Shown: positions 9,616-18,268 of the stretch, piece by piece
Layout: each line of letters begins with the position of its first letter
Numbering within the stretch: position 1 is the first letter of the stretch
NCBI GenBank assembly: GCA_963815445.1
Contig: CAWFGV010000011.1
Span: 186,001 to 250,000 of the forward strand
DNA from: JANLYC01 sp963815445
GTDB lineage: Bacteria; Actinomycetota; Actinomycetes; Propionibacteriales; Nocardioidaceae
DNA length: 64,000 nt
Reading direction: 5' to 3'
Position numbers and translations under genes: made by a program
Notes under the pieces: generated by a model
The model's database searches: none
What the model was told of the DNA's origin: nothing
Seen by the model: only the letters and a program-made list of their open reading frames with translations

Positions 9616-11072
9616 CGCCCGCGGCCGCCGAAGACCTGGCTCACAGTTCGCAACATGATCTTGATATCAGACCACATCGACCAGTTCTCGATGTAGTAGT
9701 TGTCGAAGGCCGCCCGGTCTGCGATGTCGGTGTCGCCCCGGAGCCCGTGGACCTGAGCCCACCCCGTGAGGCCCGCTGGGACCCGGTGGCGAGCCACGTA
9801 ACGGGGGAACTGCAGCGAGAACTCCGCGACGAACGAAGGTCGCTCCGGCCGCGGCCCGACGAGGCTCATGTCGCCGCGCACGATGTTCCAGAGCTGAGGG
9901 AGCTCATCGAGCGACAGCTTGCGGAGCACGCGGCCGACCGGACCCAGGCGCGGGTCGTTCCCGATGTTCCAGCACTTGTCCGACTCTTCGTCGTCGACCG
10001 GCTTGAGCGACCGGAACTTCAAGATCTCGAAGTGCCGCCCATCCAGGCCGACCCGCTCCTGTCGAAAGATCACGCCGGGTCCACCTTCAATCCGCACCGC
10101 GATCGCACAGGCCAGCATGACCGGGCTGAGCACGACGAGGGCCAGACTGGCGAGGACGAAGTCGAAGGCGCGCTTGCAGCGCCACGTCCAGCTCCGGTAC
10201 GACGCCCGGCTCAGGCGGGTCAGGGGGAGGCCCCACACCGCCTCGGTCGCCGGACCGGCGCCGTGGAGCTCGTAGAGGCGCGGTACGAAGAAGATCTCGC
10301 ACGACATCCGGTCGCAGGTGCGAAGCGCCTCGACCATGCTCGACTCGCGACTCGTCGTGAAGGCCACGATCACGTTGCGGATACGGTGCTGGCGCAGCAG
10401 GCTGGCCAGCTGGTCGATGCCGCCGATCACCGGGATCCGGCGGTCATTGGGGTGGATCAACGGGTCATCGTCGACATAGCCGATGGGGTAGAGGCCGTAC
10501 TCAGGGTGGTCGAGCAGGGTGTCGGCGAGCTGGCTGCCGACCTGGCCACAGCCGACGATGATGGTGGGGTCGCCGAGACCGCCACCGCGCCGGTACTCCC
10601 GCAGGAGTGGGTAGGCCAGGGACCGGCCGAACAACGCGAGACCGACGAACACCATCGAGGCGTAGACGAGTCCGTCGCGCACCGGCAGCTCGAGGACCAC
10701 GCGGAGCGAGGTGACGATCGCGCCGGCCACGAGGGCGCGGGCGATCAGCTTGGGCATCTCGTCCAGCAGTGCGGGGGCGATGCGGGCGCGGTAGTGCCCG
10801 CCGCTGGCGTTGAGCACGAGGACGAGAACGGTGAGCAAGACGCTGGAGCGGGTGGTCAGGTCCAACGCTCGCGAGGCGAGCACGGCAGCCACCAGGTCGA
10901 TGACGAGGCTGACCGGAACGAGGCCGAAGCCCGCTCGACGCCAACCGTCGTTGTGGGTGTTACCAGCGCCGGGACCCAAGATCACCGGAGCCTGGGTCTC
11001 AGTGCTCGCCGGCCGCGGCAAATGCCTGGGACTGACGATCGCGGACCGCGCGACGATGTTCTCGGATGACAC
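9612..11072 (-). CDS. Exopolysaccharide polyprenyl-phosphate glycosylphosphotransferase (initiating sugar transferase)
   Basis: About 486 residues from a GTG with GGGAGGAACCGG just upstream. The N-terminal half has four hydrophobic segments (about 55-160), then a Rossmann-like domain (DPTIIVGCGQVGSQLADTLL). The C-terminal bacterial sugar transferase domain starts at a membrane segment (FDFVLASLALVVLSPVMLACAIAV). It has the conserved FRQERVGLDGRHFEILKFRS, RKLSLDELPQLWNIVRGDMSLVGPRPERP and GLTGWAQVHGLRGDT blocks. This matches WbaP/CpsE-type enzymes that load the first sugar-1-phosphate onto undecaprenyl phosphate. As first gene of the overlapping operon it indicates a Wzx/Wzy-type exopolysaccharide. 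A longer start at 11189 lacks support. Confidence 0.92.
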   Translation of the reverse strand: MSSENIVARSAIVSPRHLPRPASTETQAPVILGPGAGNTHNDGWRRAGFGLVPVSLVIDLVAAVLASRALDLTTRSSVLLTVLVLVLNASGGHYRARIAPALLDEMPKLIARALVAGAIVTSLRVVLELPVRDGLVYASMVFVGLALFGRSLAYPLLREYRRGGGLGDPTIIVGCGQVGSQLADTLLDHPEYGLYPIGYVDDDPLIHPNDRRIPVIGGIDQLASLLRQHRIRNVIVAFTTSRESSMVEALRTCDRMSCEIFFVPRLYELHGAGPATEAVWGLPLTRLSRASYRSWTWRCKRAFDFVLASLALVVLSPVMLACAIAVRIEGGPGVIFRQERVGLDGRHFEILKFRSLKPVDDEESDKCWNIGNDPRLGPVGRVLRKLSLDELPQLWNIVRGDMSLVGPRPERPSFVAEFSLQFPRYVARHRVPAGLTGWAQVHGLRGDTDIADRAAFDNYYIENWSMWSDIKIMLRTVSQVFGGRGR

Positions 11073-11395
11073 CCCGGTTCCTCCCCGAACTCGGGCGGCG
11101 GGGTCGAGCTTCACCCCCCAAAGGTGAACGTCACATGAACTACATGTGGGCATCCGTCCGCCGCCGCGTGAATGAGGCAATACAACCACGCGTGTGGGGT
11201 CATTTGCATGCTGTTAGAAAACACTCACTGTTGGTCATTCCCGCCTTACCCTGTGCTTAAGAAAAGGCATCAAAAAACTACTTTGCGTAATTCTTTGATA
11301 ACACAGAGAAATATCGATTCAGACAGCACTGGGCAAAGCAGATCAACCTGATGAGCGTCATACGGCGATTCCCGGACATTCGAGGCCCGGCGTGG
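11073..11395. promoter_or_regulatory. Long AT-richer leader/promoter region of the EPS operon
   Basis: This is 323 nt without a credible gene. The part at about 11210-11340 is clearly richer in A and T than the rest of the window (for example TTAAGAAAAGGCATCAAAAAACTACTTTGCG). It lies upstream of the initiating transferase and downstream of a sulfotransferase on the same strand. It probably holds the operon promoter and perhaps an upstream activator site. I could not fix a -35/-10 pair and saw no recognisable riboswitch. Confidence 0.4.
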
Positions 11396-12512
11396 TCAGC
11401 CAGGCTTGCCCCGAGCGATGTGCCAGACGCGTTTGACGTCGGGCCAGGACCGCTGCCGCTGTGCCTTGCGGACGGCGTCGACGAGCTGGACGGCCCGGCG
11501 GGACCTCGTCCGCGACAGCGCGGCCTCGACCTGGCTGAGCCGTCGGGCCAGCTCCTCGGGATCGGCGTCGATCGCGAGGGTCGGAGGGCGGATCTCGAAG
11601 TCCACGCGGTCGGCGAACTGCTCTCGGCGGCGCGCCAGATCGGCACCCGTCCAGGACCAGCGGCGTCCGCTGACGGCATCGGTCGGCGCGCGGTGGGCGG
11701 AGTCGTCGGCGGCGTACCCGAAGAAGCCGGCGAGCCCTCGTGTGGCCTCGAGCTCGGCCCGGTCCGACTCCGAGGCGTCGTCGGCCCATCGGTCTGCGCG
11801 GGTGGCGTCGATCGCGTCGCGCGTGCTCGTGCTGCCGTCCACGACACGGGGGGCGCCCTGGTCGCGCTGGACCACGTGATGATGCAGAAGGTTGGCGGAG
11901 AACTCCTCGCCGATCGTGTCCATCAGCTCGCGCAGGACCGGCTCACCGGACGTGACGAGATCCTCGTACCGGCACATCGCGAAGCGATCCCCGAGCCCGT
12001 CAGCGGCGCGAACCATGTCGAGGTTGGTGGCCGACCAGTACGACAACGCATCCGCGAAGGTGTAGTGGAAGCTCTTGCGCAAGGACATGGCCACCGCACC
12101 GGGGTGCCTGACGATGCCGACGAACGTGCTGGTGGGAAACAGCTCGGCCATGGCCGCGATGTGGGACGTGTGAAAAGGCGTCTTCTCACCCCACCGAGCC
12201 TTTCCCCGAGAGGCGGCGTACCGCGCGAACATGCCGTCGTAGAACTCACGGATCCGGTCATCGAGCTCGGCGTCGGACCACTCGATCCTCCGGTGCCACT
12301 CGTCGCCGTACTTCCAGTTCGGGATGCGCTTGGTCGCCAGCACCGCCCCCATGAAACCGGTCTCGGCACCGATCGCGATGCGCGGGTGGCTGTCCAGGAT
12401 GAGGCGGAGCATCGTCGACCCCGATCGCATGGAGCCGACCACGAAGACGGGTCCGTCGGGTCGCGCCGGCGGGATGGACTCCTGTGCTCCGTTCGTCGTC
12501 ACGGCCCCCATT
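11396..12512 (-). CDS. Sulfotransferase family protein
   Basis: About 371 residues. The 5'-phosphosulfate-binding loop is FVVGSMRSGSTMLRLILDSHP near residue 20, and the 3'-phosphate-binding segment is FVGIVRHPGAVAMSLRKSF near 150. Together they are the PAPS-binding signature of Sulfotransfer_3-type enzymes. A central WGEKTPFHT motif resembles the substrate-binding strand of this family. The start is ATG 12512, with GTG 12503 as an alternative because GGGGG lies just before it. The enzyme probably sulfates a sugar of the exopolysaccharide or a lipid. It is separated from the next upstream gene by a terminator-like hairpin. Confidence 0.78.
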
Positions 12513-12548
12513 ATGGTGTCCGCGCCCGGTGGCGTGCCCGGAACGCAA

Positions 12549-12577
12549 GGACCCGGGCAGCCAGGCTGCCCGGGTCC
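12549..12577 (-). terminator. Hairpin between the secreted-protein and sulfotransferase genes
   Basis: Arms of 13 bp (GGACCCGGGCAGC and its reverse complement) flank a 3-nt loop, 34 nt after the stop of the upstream minus-strand gene. The stem is strong and GC-rich but the following U tract is poor, as is common in actinobacterial terminators. Confidence 0.6.
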
Positions 12578-12611
12578 TCGTCCGTTCTCTACCGCGGTGG
12601 GATCGTCCGCG

Positions 12612-13613
12612 TCAGGGACGGTATCCGCGCTTGACGAACACGTAGTCGCTCCACGGGATCCTGCGGAGCGAGTCCTTGTTGAGGACGCCACCCCATTTGG
12701 CGTTGGCCTGCACCTTGATGCTGTTGCCCTGCCCGGAGTTGTCACCGACGACGGCGCCGTAGCGCTGCAGGGCGCGGGCGACGATGTACGCACCGCGAGG
12801 CAGGTGCATCGCCTTGAGGTTCACCGACGGCTTGATACGGATCACCATGCCTTCGGGGACGACGCCGCTCTTGCCCGACTCCGCCTGGGTCATCGGGAAG
12901 TACGCCCGGCCGCTGCTCGTCTCGTGCCAGTAGACCTCGAGCCGGTGCCGAATGACGCCGCGCCGGATCTCGTCGCGGGTGATGGCCTGGACCGACCCGG
13001 GGATACCGCGGTGGCCATAGTTCGCCTTCAGGCCGCCCGGCAACCCGCCGGCGATGCCGTTGCTTCGGGAGAGGTACCGCGAGACACCGCTCGCCGACCA
13101 CCCGGCCGCCTTCGAGAAATGTGCTCCGCCCAGGCCAAGGACCTGGTGCGAAGCTCGATCGATCACGACCATCGCCGCGTCCGAGGTAGGCATGTGTCGG
13201 GCGTTCCTGGGGATGTGCACCTTGACCCAGCCGGGTCCGGACTTGATCCGATACACCGGGTCGCCGGCACCGGAGTGGTAGACCGGCATGCCCCAGTCGC
13301 CCAGCACCAGGTTCATGTGTGAGCCGCTGTGCCGTTGGGCGTCGCGGATGAAGGCGCGGTTGCTGGGGTCGCGTGGTGCGCGACCCAGTGGCTTGTTCCA
13401 GTAGGACGTGCTTCGGAAGGGACGGGCTGCAGAGCCTGCCTTGCTGGTGCTGCTGGCTGTGCTGGTGCGGCTGGCCGTGCCTTGCTTGTCGGCCGTGTTG
13501 CCGTCGGCGGTTGCCGTGGTCGTCGCGGGGGCGAGAAGTGCGGCCCCGGCGAGGAGGGAGATGGCTGAGATGGTGGCGATGCGTGCAGCTCGCCTCGGTT
13601 GGCTCAAAAGCAT
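12612..13613 (-). CDS. Secreted protein of EPS locus, paralogue of 15662-16750
   Basis: This 333-residue protein has a Sec-type signal (RRAARIATISAISLLAGAALLAPATTTATADG) and a low-complexity Thr/Ser linker. A folded domain from FRSTSYWNKPLG follows, with GDWGMPVYHSGAGDP, AAMVVIDRASHQVLGL and a C-terminal block, INLKxxxLPRGAYIVARALQRYGAVVGDNSG...RRIPWSDYVFV. The C-terminal block is shared with the Tat-exported protein at 15662-16750. I do not recognise a named family with certainty. The start at 13613 places the signal peptide at the N-terminus, and an upstream ATG at 13649 is less likely. It probably acts outside the cell on, or bound to, the polymer. Confidence 0.6.
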   Translation of the reverse strand: MLLSQPRRAARIATISAISLLAGAALLAPATTTATADGNTADKQGTASRTSTASSTSKAGSAARPFRSTSYWNKPLGRAPRDPSNRAFIRDAQRHSGSHMNLVLGDWGMPVYHSGAGDPVYRIKSGPGWVKVHIPRNARHMPTSDAAMVVIDRASHQVLGLGGAHFSKAAGWSASGVSRYLSRSNGIAGGLPGGLKANYGHRGIPGSVQAITRDEIRRGVIRHRLEVYWHETSSGRAYFPMTQAESGKSGVVPEGMVIRIKPSVNLKAMHLPRGAYIVARALQRYGAVVGDNSGQGNSIKVQANAKWGGVLNKDSLRRIPWSDYVFVKRGYRP

Positions 13614-13713
13614 TATCAGGTCCTGGATTGGGGGTAAGGACCCTGGCACGTTAACTACGATGCCGTGCGCTGTCAGGCATTGGGAGAGTTGTCGCGCACG
13701 GCCCCATCGCCGG

Positions 13714-14784
13714 TTATGTCACGACTTCGGAGTACAGCTCGGCGATGGCCGCGTCGGTCGCCGTGCTCGAAAAGTTGGAGCGCGCTCGAGCTCGCGCGGC
13801 AGCTCCCATGCGGCGCCGTTCGTCGACGTTCTCGAGCAGCTTGCGCAGAGCAGCGGCGATTCGCTCGGGTGACTTGACCGGGACCACGTAGCCGCAGTCC
13901 TCGCTGACCAGTCGCGAGACGTCGCCCACGTCGCTGGCGACGACGGGGAGCCCGGCCGCCATCGCTTCGAGCACCGACAGCGGCATGGCCTCCCACCACG
14001 ACGGCAGACAGAAGATGTCGGCCTCGGCGTATGCCGCAGGCATGTCCTCGGGTGGCCGGGTGCCCAGCAGCGTGGCGACCCCCTCCGCCGCTGCGATGAC
14101 CGGCTCGGCTGCGGCTGGGCCTTCGTCCGGTGTTCCACCGACCAAGCGCAGCTCGTGCCGCAGACCCTCGGCCTGGAGCATGCGGGATGCCTCGATCAGG
14201 TCGAGGACACCCTTGCGGGGAGTCAGCAGGCCGACGTACAGGACGCGTGGCGGGTCGTGGGCCGCTTCGGGGTCGGCGTACCGATCGCAGTCGACGCCGT
14301 TGTCGACCAGCCGGACCTTGCGCGCTCCGATCGACGAAGCGAGTGCGCGTTCGCCCGCCGTCCAGACCGCGACGACGCGCTTGGCCGGGAGCATGGCCAG
14401 CTGCATGAGTCGACGGCGGAGGGGAGTCGTGAGCCAGGTCTCGATGTTGCCGCCGTGCGCGTGCATGATCACGGGGCGGCCGCGGAGCCGACCTGCGAGA
14501 GCGAGGAGGCCGGCGCGCGCAACGGTCACGGCCGGTGCGAGTGCCGAGTGGATGTGGATGATGTCGTGATGCTTTGCCTGCGCAAAGACCGACCGTGCGT
14601 CGCGCAGCGTGCGGACGATGTTCCCGGTCGTCACCTCGCCTCCCTCGGGGGCTGCGGAGTGTGCGACGTTCAGGAAGGTCAGCTCGTACCGCTCCGCGAG
14701 GTCACCGGACTGCATCATGGTGAGGAACGTCGGGATCCCTCCACGGTCGGGAAAGCCCTTGCCGACAAGGAGAACGCGCGTCAT
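13714..14784 (-). CDS. Glycosyltransferase family 4 (GT-B)
   Basis: This 356-residue protein starts MTRVLLVGKGFPDRGGIPTFL with the glycine-rich N-terminal loop of GT4 enzymes. It has IIHIHSALAP, IMHAHGGN, the mid-protein VRLVDNGVDCDRY and RVLYVGLLTPRKGV. The C-terminal donor-binding block is FCLPSWWEAMPLSVLEAMAAGLPVVASDVGD, an E-x7-E-type motif. It uses a nucleotide-activated sugar at the cytoplasmic face. Its ATG overlaps the neighbouring sulfotransferase-like stop by 4 nt, so the two are translationally coupled. Confidence 0.9.
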   Translation of the reverse strand: MTRVLLVGKGFPDRGGIPTFLTMMQSGDLAERYELTFLNVAHSAAPEGGEVTTGNIVRTLRDARSVFAQAKHHDIIHIHSALAPAVTVARAGLLALAGRLRGRPVIMHAHGGNIETWLTTPLRRRLMQLAMLPAKRVVAVWTAGERALASSIGARKVRLVDNGVDCDRYADPEAAHDPPRVLYVGLLTPRKGVLDLIEASRMLQAEGLRHELRLVGGTPDEGPAAAEPVIAAAEGVATLLGTRPPEDMPAAYAEADIFCLPSWWEAMPLSVLEAMAAGLPVVASDVGDVSRLVSEDCGYVVPVKSPERIAAALRKLLENVDERRRMGAAARARARSNFSSTATDAAIAELYSEVVT

Positions 14785-15548
14785 GCCGCGCCCTGGTCAG
14801 GTGCCGACCCCGGGGGGCGCTGCGCCTGGTGCGCCAGGTCCGTGTAGCGGCGGAACCAGCTGTCTGCGTGTGCGAGCAGTCCTACGGTCTTGGGCGCCTT
14901 CATCAGGGTGGCCACCTCCTGTTTACGTGCATCTCGTTGCGCTGACGGACGTCCCACGTGGGTCTCGACGACTTCACCGCGGCACTCGAGCCTGTTCATC
15001 TGCTCGACGAGCTCGAAGGCCCGCGAATCGTTCTCGGGCGTCGGCTCGTACGGCCGGAAGTCGGTGCCGAACCGCTGGTTGACGGCCACGATGACGCGGC
15101 CGAAGTCCTCGATGACGTCGTCGAAGAGACCGACGACGAACTGGTCGCGGACGCGCCAGCAGGTCCGGTAGAAGTCCAGGTACTCCAGCAGTGCGTCGTT
15201 CGGCGTCAGTGACGGTCGCCTGATCAGGTACGACGACACGGCGTCAGCCGGCTTGCGGATCAGCACCACCGTCGGAACGCCGAGCCGGGCCGCGCGCAGG
15301 ATGTGTGGGGCCCCGTGGAGGTGCCGGCCAACGTGCAGCTGGTCGCCGTTGGCGATGGCAAAGGCCGCAACGCTGAATGTGTTTCCGGACCTGAGGAAAC
15401 CGTCCATGACCAACGCCGTGCCCTGGCGCGCCAAGGTCGAGCGCTTGCTGCCGCGCACGGCCATGGCTGCGTCCCACGCGTACGGCGTCTTGGCGAGTGG
15501 CCGACGCAGGTGGTGACGAAGCCGGTCGAGCTGATCCCGGGCGTTCAC
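14781..15548 (-). CDS. Sulfotransferase-like protein
   Basis: About 255 residues from a GTG at 15548, where no strong ribosome site is visible, so the true start may differ. Motif LVMDGFLRSGNTFSVAAFAIAN resembles the 5'-PAPS-binding loop with RSGNT in place of KSGTT. GVPTVVLIRKPADAVSSYLIR resembles the 3'-phosphate motif. The family transfers sulfate from PAPS. It overlaps the GT4 gene by 4 nt, so it probably modifies the same sugar chain. The match is weaker than for the other sulfotransferase in the locus. Confidence 0.6.
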   Translation of the reverse strand: MNARDQLDRLRHHLRRPLAKTPYAWDAAMAVRGSKRSTLARQGTALVMDGFLRSGNTFSVAAFAIANGDQLHVGRHLHGAPHILRAARLGVPTVVLIRKPADAVSSYLIRRPSLTPNDALLEYLDFYRTCWRVRDQFVVGLFDDVIEDFGRVIVAVNQRFGTDFRPYEPTPENDSRAFELVEQMNRLECRGEVVETHVGRPSAQRDARKQEVATLMKAPKTVGLLAHADSWFRRYTDLAHQAQRPPGSAPDQGAA

Positions 15549-15661
15549 CGGGCCACGGTATCTGCAACCCCTGGTGCGCGTGGGGACACTCAGGAAATGC
15601 TGGCCGTTCGCCCGACTCCCGAGTGCCGCGTCGGTGGTTTGCGTGCAGGCCGTCAGGTGGC

Positions 15662-16750
15662 CTAGCGGCTGAGCACGACGAAGTCGTCCCAGCGCAACCC
15701 AGCGAGGCTGTCGCGACCCAGGGATCTGTTCCACACCGGGTGCGACGGGCTCTCCTGCTCCGCCTTCAGGGCCGATGAAGAGCCGGAGTTGTCGCCGAAG
15801 TAGCACCCGTAGTTCTGCAGGGTCCGGGCTACGACGAGGCCGGCTGGTGACAACCCGCGGGCGGACAGGTTGACCGACGGGTGGATTGCGATCCGCTCGC
15901 CCTCCGCACCGAAGCCGTTCTTCCCGCTCTCACAGCCGACCATCGGGTGACGGAAGCCGTCGCTGCTGCGGGTCTCGACCAGGAACATGTGCAGCACGTG
16001 CCCGAGGTCGGTGTTGTTGGCGATCCCGTACTTGACCAGGTCGGCCCTGATCACCATCGCCTCGGAGATGCGGCCGCGGCTGGTGAAGTTCCGCTTGTCG
16101 TTGCTCAGCGGATCGCTCCGGTGCAGGCCGTTGCTGCCGTGGTACGTGATGCCCGCCGACGAGACGGAGATGGTGTGCGGGGCGACGACGCGGGCCTTGG
16201 TGCCGAACAGGGTGAATCCCGACGCCTGGTCGATCACGCAGAACGGGCTGTCGGACGTGCCGGACAGCACCGAACCGAGCCACTCCGGGGCGTGGAAGCC
16301 GGCCGTGCCCAGGGTTGTGCAGTACGGGTTGACGGAGCCGGTCAGCTTCCACACCGGGTCAGCGCTGGTGCCCAACGCGAACGTCGTACCCCACCTGTTC
16401 GTGTCGGTGCCGTTGATGCGCGGGTACGAGAACGATCGCTGGTCGGGGTGGGTCTTCATGAACGCACGGAACTGGGCCGTGCGTGCCAGGTCGACGGACT
16501 GTCCGAGCGCCGGGCTCCGGAAGTAGGACGTGTCGGTGTAGGCCAGGAACGGCGCCGAGGAGGGGCGGGGGGTGATGCGCGCGGACGGAACCGCTGTCTT
16601 GCTGGGACGTCGTGCTCCTGCCAGGGCCGGCCCGGCGATGGCAGTTCCGGCGCCGACAGCGGCCGCTGCTGCCGCGGCACCGAGGACATCACGACGTGAC
16701 ATGGTGCGGTGGTTCCGGTGGCCTGGCTGGTGGCGGTGTTGGGAGCTCAT
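15662..16750 (-). CDS. Tat-exported protein of EPS locus, paralogue of 12612-13613
   Basis: This 362-residue protein has GGAGGAACGCG before the ATG. The signal contains SRRDVLG followed by an Ala-rich stretch (AAAAAAAVGAGTAIAGPALAGA), a typical twin-arginine signal. The body has SYFRSPALGQSVD, CVIDQASGFTLFGTKA and MVIRADLVKYGI. It ends with the block IHPSVNLSARGLSPAGLVVARTLQNYGCYFGDNSG...LRWDDFVVL, shared with the protein at 12612. The family is not known to me. Two exported paralogues by two routes in one polysaccharide locus suggest extracellular polymer processing or binding. Confidence 0.62.
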   Translation of the reverse strand: MSSQHRHQPGHRNHRTMSRRDVLGAAAAAAAVGAGTAIAGPALAGARRPSKTAVPSARITPRPSSAPFLAYTDTSYFRSPALGQSVDLARTAQFRAFMKTHPDQRSFSYPRINGTDTNRWGTTFALGTSADPVWKLTGSVNPYCTTLGTAGFHAPEWLGSVLSGTSDSPFCVIDQASGFTLFGTKARVVAPHTISVSSAGITYHGSNGLHRSDPLSNDKRNFTSRGRISEAMVIRADLVKYGIANNTDLGHVLHMFLVETRSSDGFRHPMVGCESGKNGFGAEGERIAIHPSVNLSARGLSPAGLVVARTLQNYGCYFGDNSGSSSALKAEQESPSHPVWNRSLGRDSLAGLRWDDFVVLSR

Positions 16751-17082
16751 CGCGTTCCTCCGGGTAGGGATGCGGCCTTATGCGCTGATGCGGGGCCGAC
16801 GTCGAAATGATGACACTACGTAATCAGTTCGTTACCGTAAGCCACGTCCGCCCGAGATGGGCTGTCCGGCGCAGCACTCTGGCCGAAGGGACGATGGAGG
16901 TACGTCGTGAACGTGGTCAATCTGGCCATCCGGACCCCCCAGGGACTCGACACCAACCTCATGCGTGTCGCCATGCGTTGTCAAGGGAGGAACAGCCCAA
17001 TGTCGAGGACTGGACGGATCGTTGACCTCAGTGCGCTAACTTGTCTGCTTCGTGACTCGGCGAGCCGGAAAAGGGTGGGGAT
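16751..17082. promoter_or_regulatory. Divergent intergenic region
   Basis: This 332-nt gap lies between the leftward Tat protein gene and the rightward GT2 gene. A locally AT-rich stretch at about 16806-16845 (GATGACACTACGTAATCAG...) is the likeliest promoter zone for both directions. Small open frames here have poor codon use and no homology I recognise. Confidence 0.4.
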
Positions 17083-18114
17083 GTGGCGAAGGAAGAGGCA
17101 CCTGACCTCGTGAACGAGGTCGCGGAAGACCTCGTCACGGTGATCATCCCGGCGCGAAACGAGGAGGCGTCGATCGGGGCAGCCCTGGACTCGGTCAGCG
17201 GTCAGTCCTACCGCAACCTGCAGATCGTCGTCGTCGAGGGAGGCTCAACCGATCGGACTGCGGAGATCATCCGCTCCCGGATCGAGTCCGACCCGCGCAT
17301 CGAGATGCTGTCCAACCCGCGCCCGCACATTCCGTCGTCCCTCAACCTTGCGTTGGGAGCGGCTCGAGGCGTCTGGCTCGTCCGCGTCGACGCCCATTGC
17401 ACGATCCGATCGACGTATGTCGCCCAGCTGGTCGCGCGTCTGCGGGAAGGGGAGTGGGGCGGGGTCGGTGGACGCAAGGACGGTGTGGGTGTCACCTCCG
17501 CGGGACGGGCCATCGCCGCCGTGATGGCGAGCCGGTTCGGCGTGGGCAACTCGAAGTACCACTACGCCACCGCCGTCGAGGAGGTCGACCACCTGCCGTT
17601 CGGGTCATATCCGGTGGATCTTGTCCGCAAGCTCGGTGGCTGGGACGAGCGGCTCGTCGCCAACGAGGATTACGAGCTCGACTACCGCGTGCGGCAGTCC
17701 GGCGAGCGACTGTTGCTCGATCCTCAGATCGTGATCGAGTGGGAGTGCCGTCAGTCGGTTCCCGACCTCTACCGCCAGTACGTGCGTTACGGCCGGGGCA
17801 AGGCCGACGTCGCTGCGCTCCACCCCGCGTCGATGAAGGCCCGCCACGCGGCCGCCCCGGTGTTGGTGGCCTGGCTCGGACTGGCAACCGTGGTTGCGTT
17901 GCGCCGACCCGGCCGCGGCCTTGCTATGGCCAGTCCCTACCTGGCTGCGCTCACTGCTGCGTCGGTGCGCGTCGGAGGCAGGTTGGACGCCGGCCGGGAC
18001 GCCGTTCATGTGCCCGCGGCGTTCGTGGCGATGCACGTCGGCTGGGGTCTCGGCTTCTGGACCGGACTGATCACTCGCTGGCGCACGGTAGGGGCGACTT
18101 CACCCCGTTCGTGA
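17083..18114 (+). CDS. Glycosyltransferase family 2 (succinoglycan ExoA-like)
   Basis: This 343-residue protein starts at GTG after AAAAGGGTGGGGAT. The GT-A fold begins at VTVIIPARNEEASIGAALDSVSGQSYRNLQIVVVEGGSTDRT. The metal-binding region is VRVDAHC near residue 100, and GGWDERLVANEDYELDYRVRQSG is the ED catalytic-base region. Two C-terminal hydrophobic segments (about 250-325) may anchor it in the membrane. The layout matches ExoA-type beta-glycosyltransferases of exopolysaccharide assembly. It lies divergent from the main cluster and probably adds a sugar to the lipid-linked repeat unit. Confidence 0.88.
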   Translation: MAKEEAPDLVNEVAEDLVTVIIPARNEEASIGAALDSVSGQSYRNLQIVVVEGGSTDRTAEIIRSRIESDPRIEMLSNPRPHIPSSLNLALGAARGVWLVRVDAHCTIRSTYVAQLVARLREGEWGGVGGRKDGVGVTSAGRAIAAVMASRFGVGNSKYHYATAVEEVDHLPFGSYPVDLVRKLGGWDERLVANEDYELDYRVRQSGERLLLDPQIVIEWECRQSVPDLYRQYVRYGRGKADVAALHPASMKARHAAAPVLVAWLGLATVVALRRPGRGLAMASPYLAALTAASVRVGGRLDAGRDAVHVPAAFVAMHVGWGLGFWTGLITRWRTVGATSPRS

Positions 18115-18268
18115 GGTTTGGGGCCGACGCTCCGACGCGAGGTGCCTGCGCTGTGTCATCCCAGGTGTGTTCCGCTGGCCTTCGTGCCCACCCGCGGTTA
18201 ACCTCCGGTGTTCGTTGTATCGCCGGGGCTTTCGGGGCTCAGGGGTTCTCAGGGGAATAGGTGGGGTC

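Noticed and set aside
11278..11847. Minus-strand open frame ending in FAQCCLNRYFSVLSKNYAK
   Set aside because: It is out of frame with the sulfotransferase it overlaps and its tail merely reads through the AT-rich leader.
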